From assembly GCA_963765105.1 (NCBI GenBank), contig CAVXUW010000004.1:1302001-1366000 (forward strand): 64,000 nucleotides of DNA. The letters are read 5' to 3'. Under the pieces are notes generated by a model. The model saw only the letters and a list, made by a program, of their open reading frames with translations. It had not been told where the DNA came from and did no database searches. This DNA is from CALMEC01 sp963765105. GTDB taxonomy: Bacteria; Actinomycetota; Thermoleophilia; Miltoncostaeales; Miltoncostaeaceae. A program made the position numbers and the translations under genes. This document shows, piece by piece, positions 33,684-41,420 of this stretch (position 1 is its first letter; every line of letters starts with the position of its first letter).

Positions 33684-35345
33684 TTACGACACGCTCGGTG
33701 TGTGTCCACCGGTGCGCGTCGCCTTCGCGTCGTAGAGGTCGGCGTCTGCTCGTGCAAAAAGCGCCCACAGGCCGTCGCTCCCAAAACCCGACGCCAGGCC
33801 CATGGTCGCGGTGACCTGAAGACGCGCCGCGATGTCAGTCCACTGGGTGCGATCGATGGCCTCACGTACCCGCTGGCGAACACCGTCGGCCCGATCGGCG
33901 TCGAGGCCGGGGAGGATGATGACGAACTCGTCACCCGCGTAGCGGGCAACGAGATCGCCGGGCCGCGTCTCGGCCGTCAACAGTTCGGCCACTTGGCGTA
34001 GCACGGCATCGCCCACCAGGTGTGAGTGACGGTCGTTGATCGTCTTGAAATCGTCGATGTCGATCACGGCAACGGAGACGAGCCCGTTGCCACAGAGCTC
34101 CACGATTGCGCTGCCCTCACTGTCGAGGGTGCGGCGATTCGACAGGCCGGTGAGGGAGTCCTCCCCGGCAAGGCGCTGCAGCTCGTCGGCAACGAGTTCG
34201 CGCCGCTGCAGATCAATACGGCTGCGTTCCACCTCGAGCCCGGCCCGCACCGTGTCGGCCCGGCGATGGGTTTCGCGAAGACGTTGTGACTCGCGTACGG
34301 CCACTGCGCGACGCGCATCGTCGAGCGCCGCCGAAAGGTCTCCGACGGCTTCATTGACGGCCGAGCGGTCGGTCAGGGCAGATGCAAGGCGCGTCACCGA
34401 TTCCGTGTTGGCGAATGCGGTGATGGCGGCGTCGAACTGCGCGCGCGCTTCGGCGTGGTGCCCGAGGGCATGGAGGGCTCGTCCCAACCCACTCGCGGTG
34501 CGGCCGAACTCCAGTGGGCTCTGCTCGATCGAGCGTCCCAACGCCTGAGTCTCACGGAGAGTCTCCACCGCATCTTCGGGGCGGCCACACCCCACCTCGG
34601 TGATGCCACGGAGCATTGACAACAGACTTTGCAGGCCGAACTCGCTGTCAGCTGCCGCGCGTGGGTCGATGCCGAGAAGAACCTGTTCGGCGCGCCGGTA
34701 GTAGTCGGATGCGAGAGCGCCGTCCGCACCCGCGAGGGCCTCGGCGGCGTCGACGAGGGTGTCGGCCATGCGGTAGTCGCCCCACAAGACCTCGGCGGGG
34801 TCATCGAGCTTCGCCGCCATCGCTCGGCCCATCTCCACCCGTGCGATGGCGTCGTCAAAAAGGGCGATCGCGGCGTAGGCGTCACCCAGCAGGAACTGCG
34901 CGTTCATCAACTCCACGTCGATGTCGGTCAGCGAGTCGGCGAGCACGGTCGCTTCGATGAGCACCCGGTAGCCCTCGTCGAGGTTTTCGAGTCGAAGCAG
35001 GGCGTCCGCACGTCCCGACAGCGCCCGAAGCTGCCCAATCAGGTGACCGGCGCGCTGGAACGCATCGAGGGCCATCACACCGTCGATTTGTCCCGCGTCG
35101 AACTGTCCGGCGTTGCCGTTGATGACCATGCGCCGATGAAACGCCCAGCCCTGGAGTACTGCATCGCCGAGTGACAGGGAACGCGTGCACGCCTCATTGA
35201 TCGCGTCCATAGCGTCGGTGGTGCGATTGACCAGATCCAGATGCGCCGCAAGCTCCAGGAGGGCGGTGATCCGTTCCGTCTCCGACGTCGAGGCCTTCAC
35301 GGCGCTCGCGAGAGTGGCGGTCCTGGGTGATTTCACATCGAGCAT
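33684..35345 (-). CDS. TPR-GGDEF diguanylate cyclase
   Basis: 553 residues, cytoplasmic (no signal or membrane segment). Residues ~1-370 are helical TPR-like repeats (ITALLELAAHLDLVNRTTDAMDAI, GRALHALGHHAEARAQFDAAI, DLSAALDDARRAVAVRE). A coiled linker leads to a GGDEF domain: DSLTGLSNRRTLD, VAVIDIDDFKTINDRHSHLVGD, and the active site ARYAGDEFVIIL near residue 470. The inhibitory I-site RPGD sits five residues before AGDEF, so product feedback is expected. It makes cyclic di-GMP from two GTP. The TPR part probably senses a protein partner. No EAL domain. Confidence 0.9.
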   Translation of the reverse strand: MLDVKSPRTATLASAVKASTSETERITALLELAAHLDLVNRTTDAMDAINEACTRSLSLGDAVLQGWAFHRRMVINGNAGQFDAGQIDGVMALDAFQRAGHLIGQLRALSGRADALLRLENLDEGYRVLIEATVLADSLTDIDVELMNAQFLLGDAYAAIALFDDAIARVEMGRAMAAKLDDPAEVLWGDYRMADTLVDAAEALAGADGALASDYYRRAEQVLLGIDPRAAADSEFGLQSLLSMLRGITEVGCGRPEDAVETLRETQALGRSIEQSPLEFGRTASGLGRALHALGHHAEARAQFDAAITAFANTESVTRLASALTDRSAVNEAVGDLSAALDDARRAVAVRESQRLRETHRRADTVRAGLEVERSRIDLQRRELVADELQRLAGEDSLTGLSNRRTLDSEGSAIVELCGNGLVSVAVIDIDDFKTINDRHSHLVGDAVLRQVAELLTAETRPGDLVARYAGDEFVIILPGLDADRADGVRQRVREAIDRTQWTDIAARLQVTATMGLASGFGSDGLWALFARADADLYDAKATRTGGHTPSVS

Positions 35346-35801
35346 TTGTCTCGTATCGGCAGGTCCTGCAGCCTCATAAAGGGTGATCTGCAGGGAATGT
35401 GCTTCCGGCGACCGGTGATGGGGTCGGTCGGCGAGCCCTCACAGCTCCCCATGGAGGAGGAGCCGGGTGGTTCGTGTTTTGCCCGTAAACACGGGCACGG
35501 TCGGTCCGCTACGCTCACGAGCGACCAGTTCTCGTGGTGAGTCGCGGGTTCCCGGCCGCGTACGGCGGTTCGTCTTCTCTCGACGCGACGGATCGGTTCG
35601 CACCCTGCGCGACGAGTGGCTCTCGTCCTCGAGGTGGTCGCCTCACCCCGATGTCCTCCTCTTCGACACACGCGACGCGCTCGCGACGTTCAATCCCGGT
35701 AACGGCCCGATCCGGAACATGGCGCATGGGAATGGGCGTCATTGTGTGTGCGCAGTTGGTCACGGGTCATACGACGTCAATCACGCGAAGGGAGTGTGAA
35801 C
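35346..35801. other. Intergenic region between the diguanylate cyclase and LysM protein genes
   Basis: About 455 bp, divergent promoters. It contains the hairpin TGCCCGT-AAAC-ACGGGCA (35480-35497), which overlaps a second pairing GTGTTT/AAACAC (35474-35492), so two exclusive structures are possible. An open frame at 35467-35799 has no coding character that I trust. No riboswitch consensus was recognised. Shine-Dalgarno AAGGGAG for the next gene is at 35788-35794. Confidence 0.45.
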
Positions 35802-36776
35802 ATGTGGTCGCTGTTGTGGTGCATCGAGCGATGTGAGGGTACTGACGGGTTTTCCTCACCCGAGTTCGGCGGGTTGCCGGCACTCCAAGTGACCGCGTCG
35901 TGGGATGCGCGCCGATCGGTCGCAGCCACCCTGGCAGCGTTTGCGGCGCTCGGTCCGGTTACCTCTGCGGCGTTTGCCCAGGCCCCGCCCCCGCCGGGGG
36001 ATGCGTCGAGCACGATTGATCCCACGACCCAGCCCCAGCAACTGGGCAGCGATCCGTCCGACGAGGGTGATGACGCTCCAGACCCCGCCCCACCGCCCAC
36101 TCCCCCGGCACCGCCGCCATCGACGCCACCGGTGGTTGTGGTCACGCCCGACGCCGGAGAGTTTGACCCCGACGCGGCCCCGGCCCCGCCGGCGCCCCCC
36201 GCAGCTCCTGCCCCGGCGCCCCCGCCCCCACCCGTCGAACCCCTGCCCGACCCGCCTGCGCCCCCTGCCCCGCCCGTGGCGCCGGTCGAACCGCCGGCGG
36301 CCCCGACACCTCCGGCCCCGCCGACTCCTCCTCCGGCGCCCGTTGCCCCGACGCCGTCGGGTGAGCCCGTCGCGGCCGCCGCCCCGGCCCCCCCGTCGGC
36401 GGCGAGGCGAGCAGCCCGTGCCCGTCGGGGTGCGTCGAGCCCCACTCGTCCGCGCGCGTCCCGTGCTCCTCAACGCACGCGGTTCACGCCGCCGGCAACG
36501 TCGGCGCGTCGCCTCGCCCGCCCCGCCCCGTCCACGGTCGTGTCGAGCTGGAGCGCCGAAGTGCCCACGGCGAGCGGCCAGACACATCTGGTGACGCCGG
36601 GCGAGAGTCTCTGGCAAGTCGCGTCACAGCAGGCCGGACCCGGCGCCTCAAACACGGCGGTTGCTGCGATCGTGTCGCACCTGTGGACGTTGAACGCCCG
36701 CGCGATCGGCACGGGTGATCCCAACGTCCTGCGCGTCGGCACCACCCTGCGCATGCCGGAGATTCGCCGAGCATGA
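35802..36776 (+). CDS. Secreted proline-rich LysM-domain protein
   Basis: 324 residues from ATG 35802 (Shine-Dalgarno AAGGGAG upstream). Residues ~28-60 look like an export signal with a long n-region: WDARRSVAATLAAFAALG, then SAAFAQA. Residues ~60-210 are a low-complexity Pro/Ala spacer (PAPPAPPAAPAPAPPPPPVE), followed by an Arg/Ala/Ser-rich stretch. The C-terminal ~55 residues are a LysM module, HLVTPGESLWQVASQQ...LWTLNARAIGTGDPNVLRVG. LysM binds GlcNAc in peptidoglycan, so the Pro-rich part should span or extend from the wall. No catalytic domain is present. Confidence 0.75.
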   Translation: MWSLLWCIERCEGTDGFSSPEFGGLPALQVTASWDARRSVAATLAAFAALGPVTSAAFAQAPPPPGDASSTIDPTTQPQQLGSDPSDEGDDAPDPAPPPTPPAPPPSTPPVVVVTPDAGEFDPDAAPAPPAPPAAPAPAPPPPPVEPLPDPPAPPAPPVAPVEPPAAPTPPAPPTPPPAPVAPTPSGEPVAAAAPAPPSAARRAARARRGASSPTRPRASRAPQRTRFTPPATSARRLARPAPSTVVSSWSAEVPTASGQTHLVTPGESLWQVASQQAGPGASNTAVAAIVSHLWTLNARAIGTGDPNVLRVGTTLRMPEIRRA

Positions 36777-37022
36777 CCGGAACACGCACCTCCCCCGCGG
36801 GACCTCACGGGGTCCACACTCACGGCGACGTTGTCTGCGAACCCGCCCTTTCGGAGACGCGTGGCACCACCAGCTCTACAGGCGGTGGCCCGGAGGTCAC
36901 TGTCGTCGCTACGAGACGCGCCTGCTCCCGGTCCCAGAGATTGCTCGGGCCGTCGACGCGCTTCGCATGACTTCCGACCCCCGAGCCCATCCGCAGCCGC
37001 CCAACATCGTACAATTGGACGC

Positions 37023-38474
37023 ATGATTCGACGCCACCGTGTGAGCACCTCAATCGCCGCTGCCTCTCTGGCGGCCCTCCCCGCGACCCTCTTTGCCGCC
37101 TCGGTTACCGCCCCCACGCCCCAAGAAGGCGCGGCGGGCGGGGGCAGCGGCGGTTTCGGCGGTGGTGGCGGCGGTGGCGGGGGATTTGGCGGTGGCGGTG
37201 GTGGCGGCTTTGGTGGCGGTGGCGGGGGTTTCGGCGGTGGCGGCGGCTACGGGGGCGAGGTCAGCCCCGGGGCGTTCTTCTTCGGATTGCTCCTCATCGT
37301 TGGCTTCTTCATTGCGATCATGATTTCCGGGTGGCTGGCGAAACAGGCCCAGCTCAAAGCAGCGACCTGGAGCCGCGAACACGCGAAGTGGCGCGACGAT
37401 CAAACCTCCGACAAACGTAAGCGCCGGGCGAAAGAGGTCAAACCCGCTGCGGCCAAAGCTGCCGAGGACGATCAGCACTTCTCGATGACCGAGGCCACCA
37501 GCGCAGCCGAGACGCTGTTTCACCGCATTCAGGAGGCCTGGGACGACCGCAACGTCCCGGCGCTTCGCAGCATGGTCAACCCGGACCTCATGATCGAGTG
37601 GGAGCGTCGCCTGGCCGACTTCGCCGAGAAGGGCTGGCACAACCGCGTCGCCGTCGACACGCTCACGATGGAGTACGTCGGTCTCGTCAACCGCGAGGAC
37701 GACGACGACGACCGACTCGTCATGCGCGTTAGCTCCACCATGGAGGACTACGTCAAAGATCAGTGGGGCCGCACGATCTCCCACTCTGGCAACCCGTCGC
37801 CACAGTCGTGGCTACGGGAGTACTGGACCCTCGGCATCCACGACGGCAAGTGGATGCTGCTGTCGATCGAGCAAGACACGGAGGGTGAGCACCACCTCAC
37901 CGCGCCCCTTGTCCCTCTTCCCGATGAGGACGTCGGCGCCATTCGTGACGAGGTCGTCGTCGACCGCGGCGTGGAGTCGCGTGCTCCGGCCGGCACGAGG
38001 TTGGGTGAGCTCATCGACGTCGACTTCTCCGACGACGCTCTCCTGGCGGCGAAGGACCTCGCGCTTGTCGACGGACGCATGGACCCGGACGTCATTGAGG
38101 TGTCGGTGCGCCGGGCGATCAGCGCCTGGGCCGAGGCTGTCGACGGTGAAGACGACGCCTTGCTCGATGTCGCGCCGGCGTCGGTGGTTGAGGAGCTTCT
38201 GCGCCCCGAGGGGCCACAGACCCGCCTCGTGATCCGCGGACCGAAGATGGCCAAAGCCACCGTCACTCACCTGCGCCCGGAGGACCCCATCCAGGTCGCG
38301 GTCGATGCCCGCGTTTCCGGTGTGCGTTACATCGAAGACCGCGACACGGTCATCGTCGTCTCCGGCGACAAGGGCCGTGAGGTGACATTCACCGAGCGCT
38401 TCGTCCTTCAACTGAGCGACGACCCCGAGAACCCGTGGAAACTCGTCGGAGCCGGCGAACTCGAGCGACGATAG
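37023..38474 (+). CDS. Membrane-anchored Gly-rich protein with Tim44-like domains
   Basis: 483 residues from ATG 37023; a TACAAT hexamer at 37009-37014 may be the -10 of a near-leaderless promoter. It has an N-terminal signal (ISTSIAAASLAALPATLFAAS-like), a Gly-rich segment of FGGGGGG units (~40-75), a transmembrane helix (FFFGLLLIVGFFIAIMISGWL, ~83-103), then a charged linker. Residues ~155-280 form a Tim44-like/NTF2-type domain (AAETLFHRIQEAWDDRNVPALRSMV...WMLLSIEQD), and residues ~330-480 a second related domain. The cytoplasmic or extracytoplasmic side is not certain. Function unknown; such proteins are frequent in actinobacteria. Confidence 0.7.
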   Translation: MIRRHRVSTSIAAASLAALPATLFAASVTAPTPQEGAAGGGSGGFGGGGGGGGGFGGGGGGGFGGGGGGFGGGGGYGGEVSPGAFFFGLLLIVGFFIAIMISGWLAKQAQLKAATWSREHAKWRDDQTSDKRKRRAKEVKPAAAKAAEDDQHFSMTEATSAAETLFHRIQEAWDDRNVPALRSMVNPDLMIEWERRLADFAEKGWHNRVAVDTLTMEYVGLVNREDDDDDRLVMRVSSTMEDYVKDQWGRTISHSGNPSPQSWLREYWTLGIHDGKWMLLSIEQDTEGEHHLTAPLVPLPDEDVGAIRDEVVVDRGVESRAPAGTRLGELIDVDFSDDALLAAKDLALVDGRMDPDVIEVSVRRAISAWAEAVDGEDDALLDVAPASVVEELLRPEGPQTRLVIRGPKMAKATVTHLRPEDPIQVAVDARVSGVRYIEDRDTVIVVSGDKGREVTFTERFVLQLSDDPENPWKLVGAGELERR

Positions 38475-38544
38475 GAGGTGTGGGAGGTCAATCGCTGCCT
38501 CGCTGCCTCAGCACCCGCCGGCGAGAGCGAGAACTCTGGGCAAA

Positions 38545-38559
38545 GCGCCACGTTGGCGC
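38545..38559. terminator. Hairpin between convergent genes
   Basis: GCGCCA-CGT-TGGCGC, a perfect 6-bp stem with a 3-nt loop, lies after the Tim44-like gene (plus) and just after the MBL-fold gene stop (minus). It could terminate both. Confidence 0.5.
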
Positions 38560-38572
38560 ATGGGTGTTTGCC

Positions 38573-39244
38573 TCAGTTAAGCGCCTGGAGAAGGGCAGCG
38601 CGGGCGTTGTCAACGACTGGTGGGCCGTGCGCGAGCAACAGGGTCTGGACATCGAGTTCTCCCAGCCGACGGAGCAGGGGACGAAGCTCGGTCCCGTACC
38701 ACTCACGTTCGGCGTCGCTCGCGTCGTACCAGGAGGCCGGTGAGAGTAGGACGGTTTCGGCTGACGGGCCCGCCAGAAGAACGTCGCCGACGACCAAAGC
38801 TTGGTGGTCGGCAAGCCAGTAGATCACCTCGTTCTCGGGATCGGGCGCGCCGCTCACGTACGTGGTGATACCGGGGGCGAGCTCCTCCCCCTCACGAGCG
38901 ACGTCGGTCACGAGCCCGGCCAGGCGCTCGCCGTGATCGGCCGGTCCCCAGACACGCACCCCGTCGTAGCGGTTACGCACCTCGGCGGTGCTGCGGGTGT
39001 GCCAGCAGCAGGTGAGTGCCACCGTCACCGGGAGCCCCAGGCGCTCGACATCGCGGTCGAGCGCGCGCCAGAAACGGTCACGCTCGCCACCGGGAGGAGG
39101 CAGCAGCGGATCGATCAGCACGATCGTTGTCGCGGTTTCGCAGTAGAGACAGCCGACGGTCTGGTCCCATTCATCACCCTCGACCCAGTCGGGATGCGGC
39201 AGGATCCACCGCCACAAACCGTCGGCCAGTCGCTGTACGTCCAT
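38573..39244 (-). CDS. MBL-fold protein with degenerate metal-binding motif
   Basis: 223 residues. The beta-lactamase-like layout is readable: GLWRWILPHPDW, TIVLIDPLLPP (strand and turn), a motif position reading LTCCWHTRSTAEVRNRY, VVGDVLLAG (metal-bridging Asp region) and LLLAHGPPVV (C-terminal His). The usual HxHxDH is replaced by CCWHTRST, so most of the first metal site is gone. It may bind one metal, act on a different chemistry, or be non-catalytic. It is divergent from the Ku gene across 112 bp. Substrate unknown. Confidence 0.65.
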   Translation of the reverse strand: MDVQRLADGLWRWILPHPDWVEGDEWDQTVGCLYCETATTIVLIDPLLPPPGGERDRFWRALDRDVERLGLPVTVALTCCWHTRSTAEVRNRYDGVRVWGPADHGERLAGLVTDVAREGEELAPGITTYVSGAPDPENEVIYWLADHQALVVGDVLLAGPSAETVLLSPASWYDASDAEREWYGTELRPLLRRLGELDVQTLLLAHGPPVVDNARAALLQALN

Positions 39245-39356
39245 CGTCCGAGTCTGTCAGAACGCACATCCGGGTTGTGTCGATGCAGGGATTTTGTGCC
39301 GCGCAGGGGTACATTAAGGCCGTGGCGTACGGTGATCTGGCAAGAGGAGTGGTCTC

Positions 39357-40328
39357 GTGAGAGCGATCTGGAAAGGCTTCATCAGCTTCGGGCTCGTCAC
39401 CATCCCCGTGGGGATTGGCATTGCCCAGCAGCGCAAGGAGGTGAGTTTCCGCAACCTCTCGCGCGAATCGATGGTGCCGGTGAAGCAGAAGCGTTGGGAT
39501 CCGGTGGCCGATGTCGAGATCACCTCGCCCGATCAGATGGTCAAGGGCTACGAGGTCTCCAAGGGCCGTTTCGTCACCATCGAAGAGGACGAACTCACTC
39601 GCTTCTCCGCCAAACAAGAGAAGACGATCGAGATCCTCGAGTTCGTGTCCCTCGCCGACATCGACCCCGTGTTCTTCGAGCGCGCCTACTGGGTGGAGCC
39701 ACAAGAACGGGCCGAGCGCCCCTACGCGCTTCTGCTGCAGGCAATGGAGCGCTCCGGTCGTGGCGCCATTGGCCGGTTCGTACTGTCCACCAAGGAACAC
39801 CTGGTCCTACTCCGCGCCATGAACGGGGCCCTCGTCGTCGAGACCCTCTACTACCCCGAGGACATCCGCCTCGGCGAGCACCGCGACATTTCCGAACGTC
39901 TCGCCGGGATCGAGGTGAAGGACGAGGAGCTGGCCATGGCCGACCAGCTCATCGACGCGCTCACACACGACTTCGATGCGACCAAGTACCGCAATGAGAC
40001 TCGCCGGGCGCTGGTGGACTTCCTTGAGGCGAAGGCCGACGGCCAGGCGCCGATCATTCCGGAGGACGTCGGCGAACCCGCCCCCGTGATCGATCTGATG
40101 GCCGCGCTGAAGGCCAGTCTTGCGTCGAGCCCGACACCAACCGACGCGCCCTCGGAGGAGAAGCCCGCGGCGAAAGCAACGCTCAAACGGCCGGCAAAGG
40201 AGCAGTTGTCGATCGACGATACGAAGCTCCGAGGGGTGGAGGGCGGCAAGAAGGATTCCGACGCCCCTGCGGCGAAGGAGGAGGAGAAATCGGCTCCGAC
40301 GCGCGCACGAAAGCGCAAAGCCTCATAA
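39357..40328 (+). CDS. ku: Non-homologous end joining protein Ku
   Basis: 323 residues from GTG 39357 with AGAGGAG about 8 nt upstream. MRAIWKGFISFGLVTIPVGI is the standard opening of bacterial Ku, followed by VKGYEVSKGRFVTIEEDEL, FFERAYWVEPQE, YALLLQAMERSGRGAIGRFVL and the core end LVVETLYYPEDIR. The C-terminal ~90 residues are Lys/Ala/Pro-rich (EEKPAAKATLKRPAKE, RARKRKAS), as in Ku proteins that bind DNA ends and recruit LigD. Where many Ku proteins have a CxxC pair, this one reads KRWDPVADVEI. No ligD gene is in the window. Confidence 0.95.
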   Translation: MRAIWKGFISFGLVTIPVGIGIAQQRKEVSFRNLSRESMVPVKQKRWDPVADVEITSPDQMVKGYEVSKGRFVTIEEDELTRFSAKQEKTIEILEFVSLADIDPVFFERAYWVEPQERAERPYALLLQAMERSGRGAIGRFVLSTKEHLVLLRAMNGALVVETLYYPEDIRLGEHRDISERLAGIEVKDEELAMADQLIDALTHDFDATKYRNETRRALVDFLEAKADGQAPIIPEDVGEPAPVIDLMAALKASLASSPTPTDAPSEEKPAAKATLKRPAKEQLSIDDTKLRGVEGGKKDSDAPAAKEEEKSAPTRARKRKAS

Positions 40329-40406
40329 AACCTCTCCACTTCTTTCGGGAATTTGCGGTAGCGAGGTGTTGGATTTCGTCGTTCGGCGTGTGATGATCCA
40401 CGGTCC

Positions 40407-41393
40407 GTGGAGTTCCAACGCGATGAACGTGTCGAGCGCAGACGTGCTCGACGCCGACAGATCCGGCGCCGCAGGTTTGGAGCGCTTATCGTCGTGGCCG
40501 GTGTGGCCGCGATCGTTGGCGTGAGCGCAACCGGACTTTTCGGTGAGCGCAAGAAGGAGAAGGCCTCGGGTTCCGAGATCACCGGACCCCAACTTCCCGG
40601 TGGTGGAACCACCATCCTCCCGGGCCGCCGTGTGGTTGCGTTTTTCGGAGTGCCGGGTGGGGGCAAGGAGCTTGGCGTTCTCGGTGTTGGCTCGCCGACA
40701 GATGCGGCGGAGAAACTCCGCGACCAGGCATATCCGTACGACACCGACAAACCGCTCTTGCCCGCGTTTGAGCTCATCGCAACGATTGCCCACGACTTTC
40801 CGTCTGACGGAGGGCTCTATCGCTCACGCCTGACCGACGACCAGGTCGACCGGTACCTCACCGTTGCACGGCAGGAAGGCGCAATTCTCATCCTGGACAT
40901 CCAGCCGGGACATGCCCGCTGGATGGATGAGGTCCGCCATTACAAGAAGTACCTCGAAATGCCGGACGTCTCCCTGGCACTCGATCCCGAGTGGAGCCTG
41001 CCGAAAGGCACCATCCCCGGCAAAGCCATTGGTTCGATCAAGGCTGAGCAGATCAACGAGGTCTCGGCGTACCTCGAGTCGATCGTGAAGGCAAAGAACC
41101 TTCCGCAGAAGCTTCTGGTCGTTCACCAGTTCAAGGAGTACCAGCTCAAGAACCGCAAAGCGATCGCCGAGCGGCCCGGTGTTGCGCTCGTGATCAACGT
41201 GGACGGTTTCGGCCCGGCAGAGTCGAAGATCGGCAACTACGAGGACCTCACATCGGAACAGCGCCAGGGCAAGCAGTTCTTCAATGGTTTCAAGCTTTTC
41301 TACGAGGAAGACACTCGTAACGGCGGCGTCCTGATGCAGCCGAGCGAGGTCCTCGCTCTCGAGCCGCAGCCCGACGTCATCGTCTACGAGTAG
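40407..41393 (+). CDS. Membrane-anchored extracytoplasmic protein of unknown function
   Basis: 328 residues from GTG 40407. An Arg-rich start (RDERVERRRARRRQIRRRR) precedes a transmembrane anchor (FGALIVVAGVAAIVGVSATG). The extracytoplasmic part alternates beta and alpha elements: RRVVAFFGVPGGGKELGVLG, FELIATIAHDFPSDGGLYR, AILILDIQPGHARWMDEV, VSLALDPEWSLP, KLLVVHQFKEYQL, GVALVINVDGFGP. This suggests a TIM-barrel, glycosidase-like fold with acidic residues at strand ends (DIQ, DPEW, NVDG). No family name is certain. It ends at a terminator-like hairpin opposite the deacetylase-like gene. Confidence 0.65.
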   Translation: MEFQRDERVERRRARRRQIRRRRFGALIVVAGVAAIVGVSATGLFGERKKEKASGSEITGPQLPGGGTTILPGRRVVAFFGVPGGGKELGVLGVGSPTDAAEKLRDQAYPYDTDKPLLPAFELIATIAHDFPSDGGLYRSRLTDDQVDRYLTVARQEGAILILDIQPGHARWMDEVRHYKKYLEMPDVSLALDPEWSLPKGTIPGKAIGSIKAEQINEVSAYLESIVKAKNLPQKLLVVHQFKEYQLKNRKAIAERPGVALVINVDGFGPAESKIGNYEDLTSEQRQGKQFFNGFKLFYEEDTRNGGVLMQPSEVLALEPQPDVIVYE

Positions 41394-41395
41394 GA

Positions 41396-41418
41396 CACCC
41401 CGAGGCTGCTCGGGGGTG
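41396..41418. terminator. Hairpin between convergent genes
   Basis: CACCCCGAG pairs with CTCGGGGGTG (one bulged G) around a short loop, placed between the stops of the unknown secreted gene and the deacetylase-like gene. It probably serves both strands; no clear T-run. Confidence 0.5.
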
Positions 41419-41420
41419 AG

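Noticed and set aside
35467..35799. 110-codon plus-strand open frame
   Set aside because: No family features, no Shine-Dalgarno, and it ends where the LysM gene's own signals begin.
35346..35801. Cyclic di-GMP or cyclic di-AMP riboswitch
   Set aside because: Considered because of the neighbouring cyclase and LysM genes; the conserved cores of GEMM or ydaO-type motifs could not be found.
36130..36400. Minus-strand Gly-rich secreted protein
   Set aside because: It is the complement of the Pro/Ala-rich spacer of the LysM protein; no independent start signals.
37140..37250. Tandem DNA repeat
   Set aside because: The GGCGGTGGC-type repetition encodes the Gly-rich segment of the Tim44-like protein and is explained as low-complexity coding sequence.
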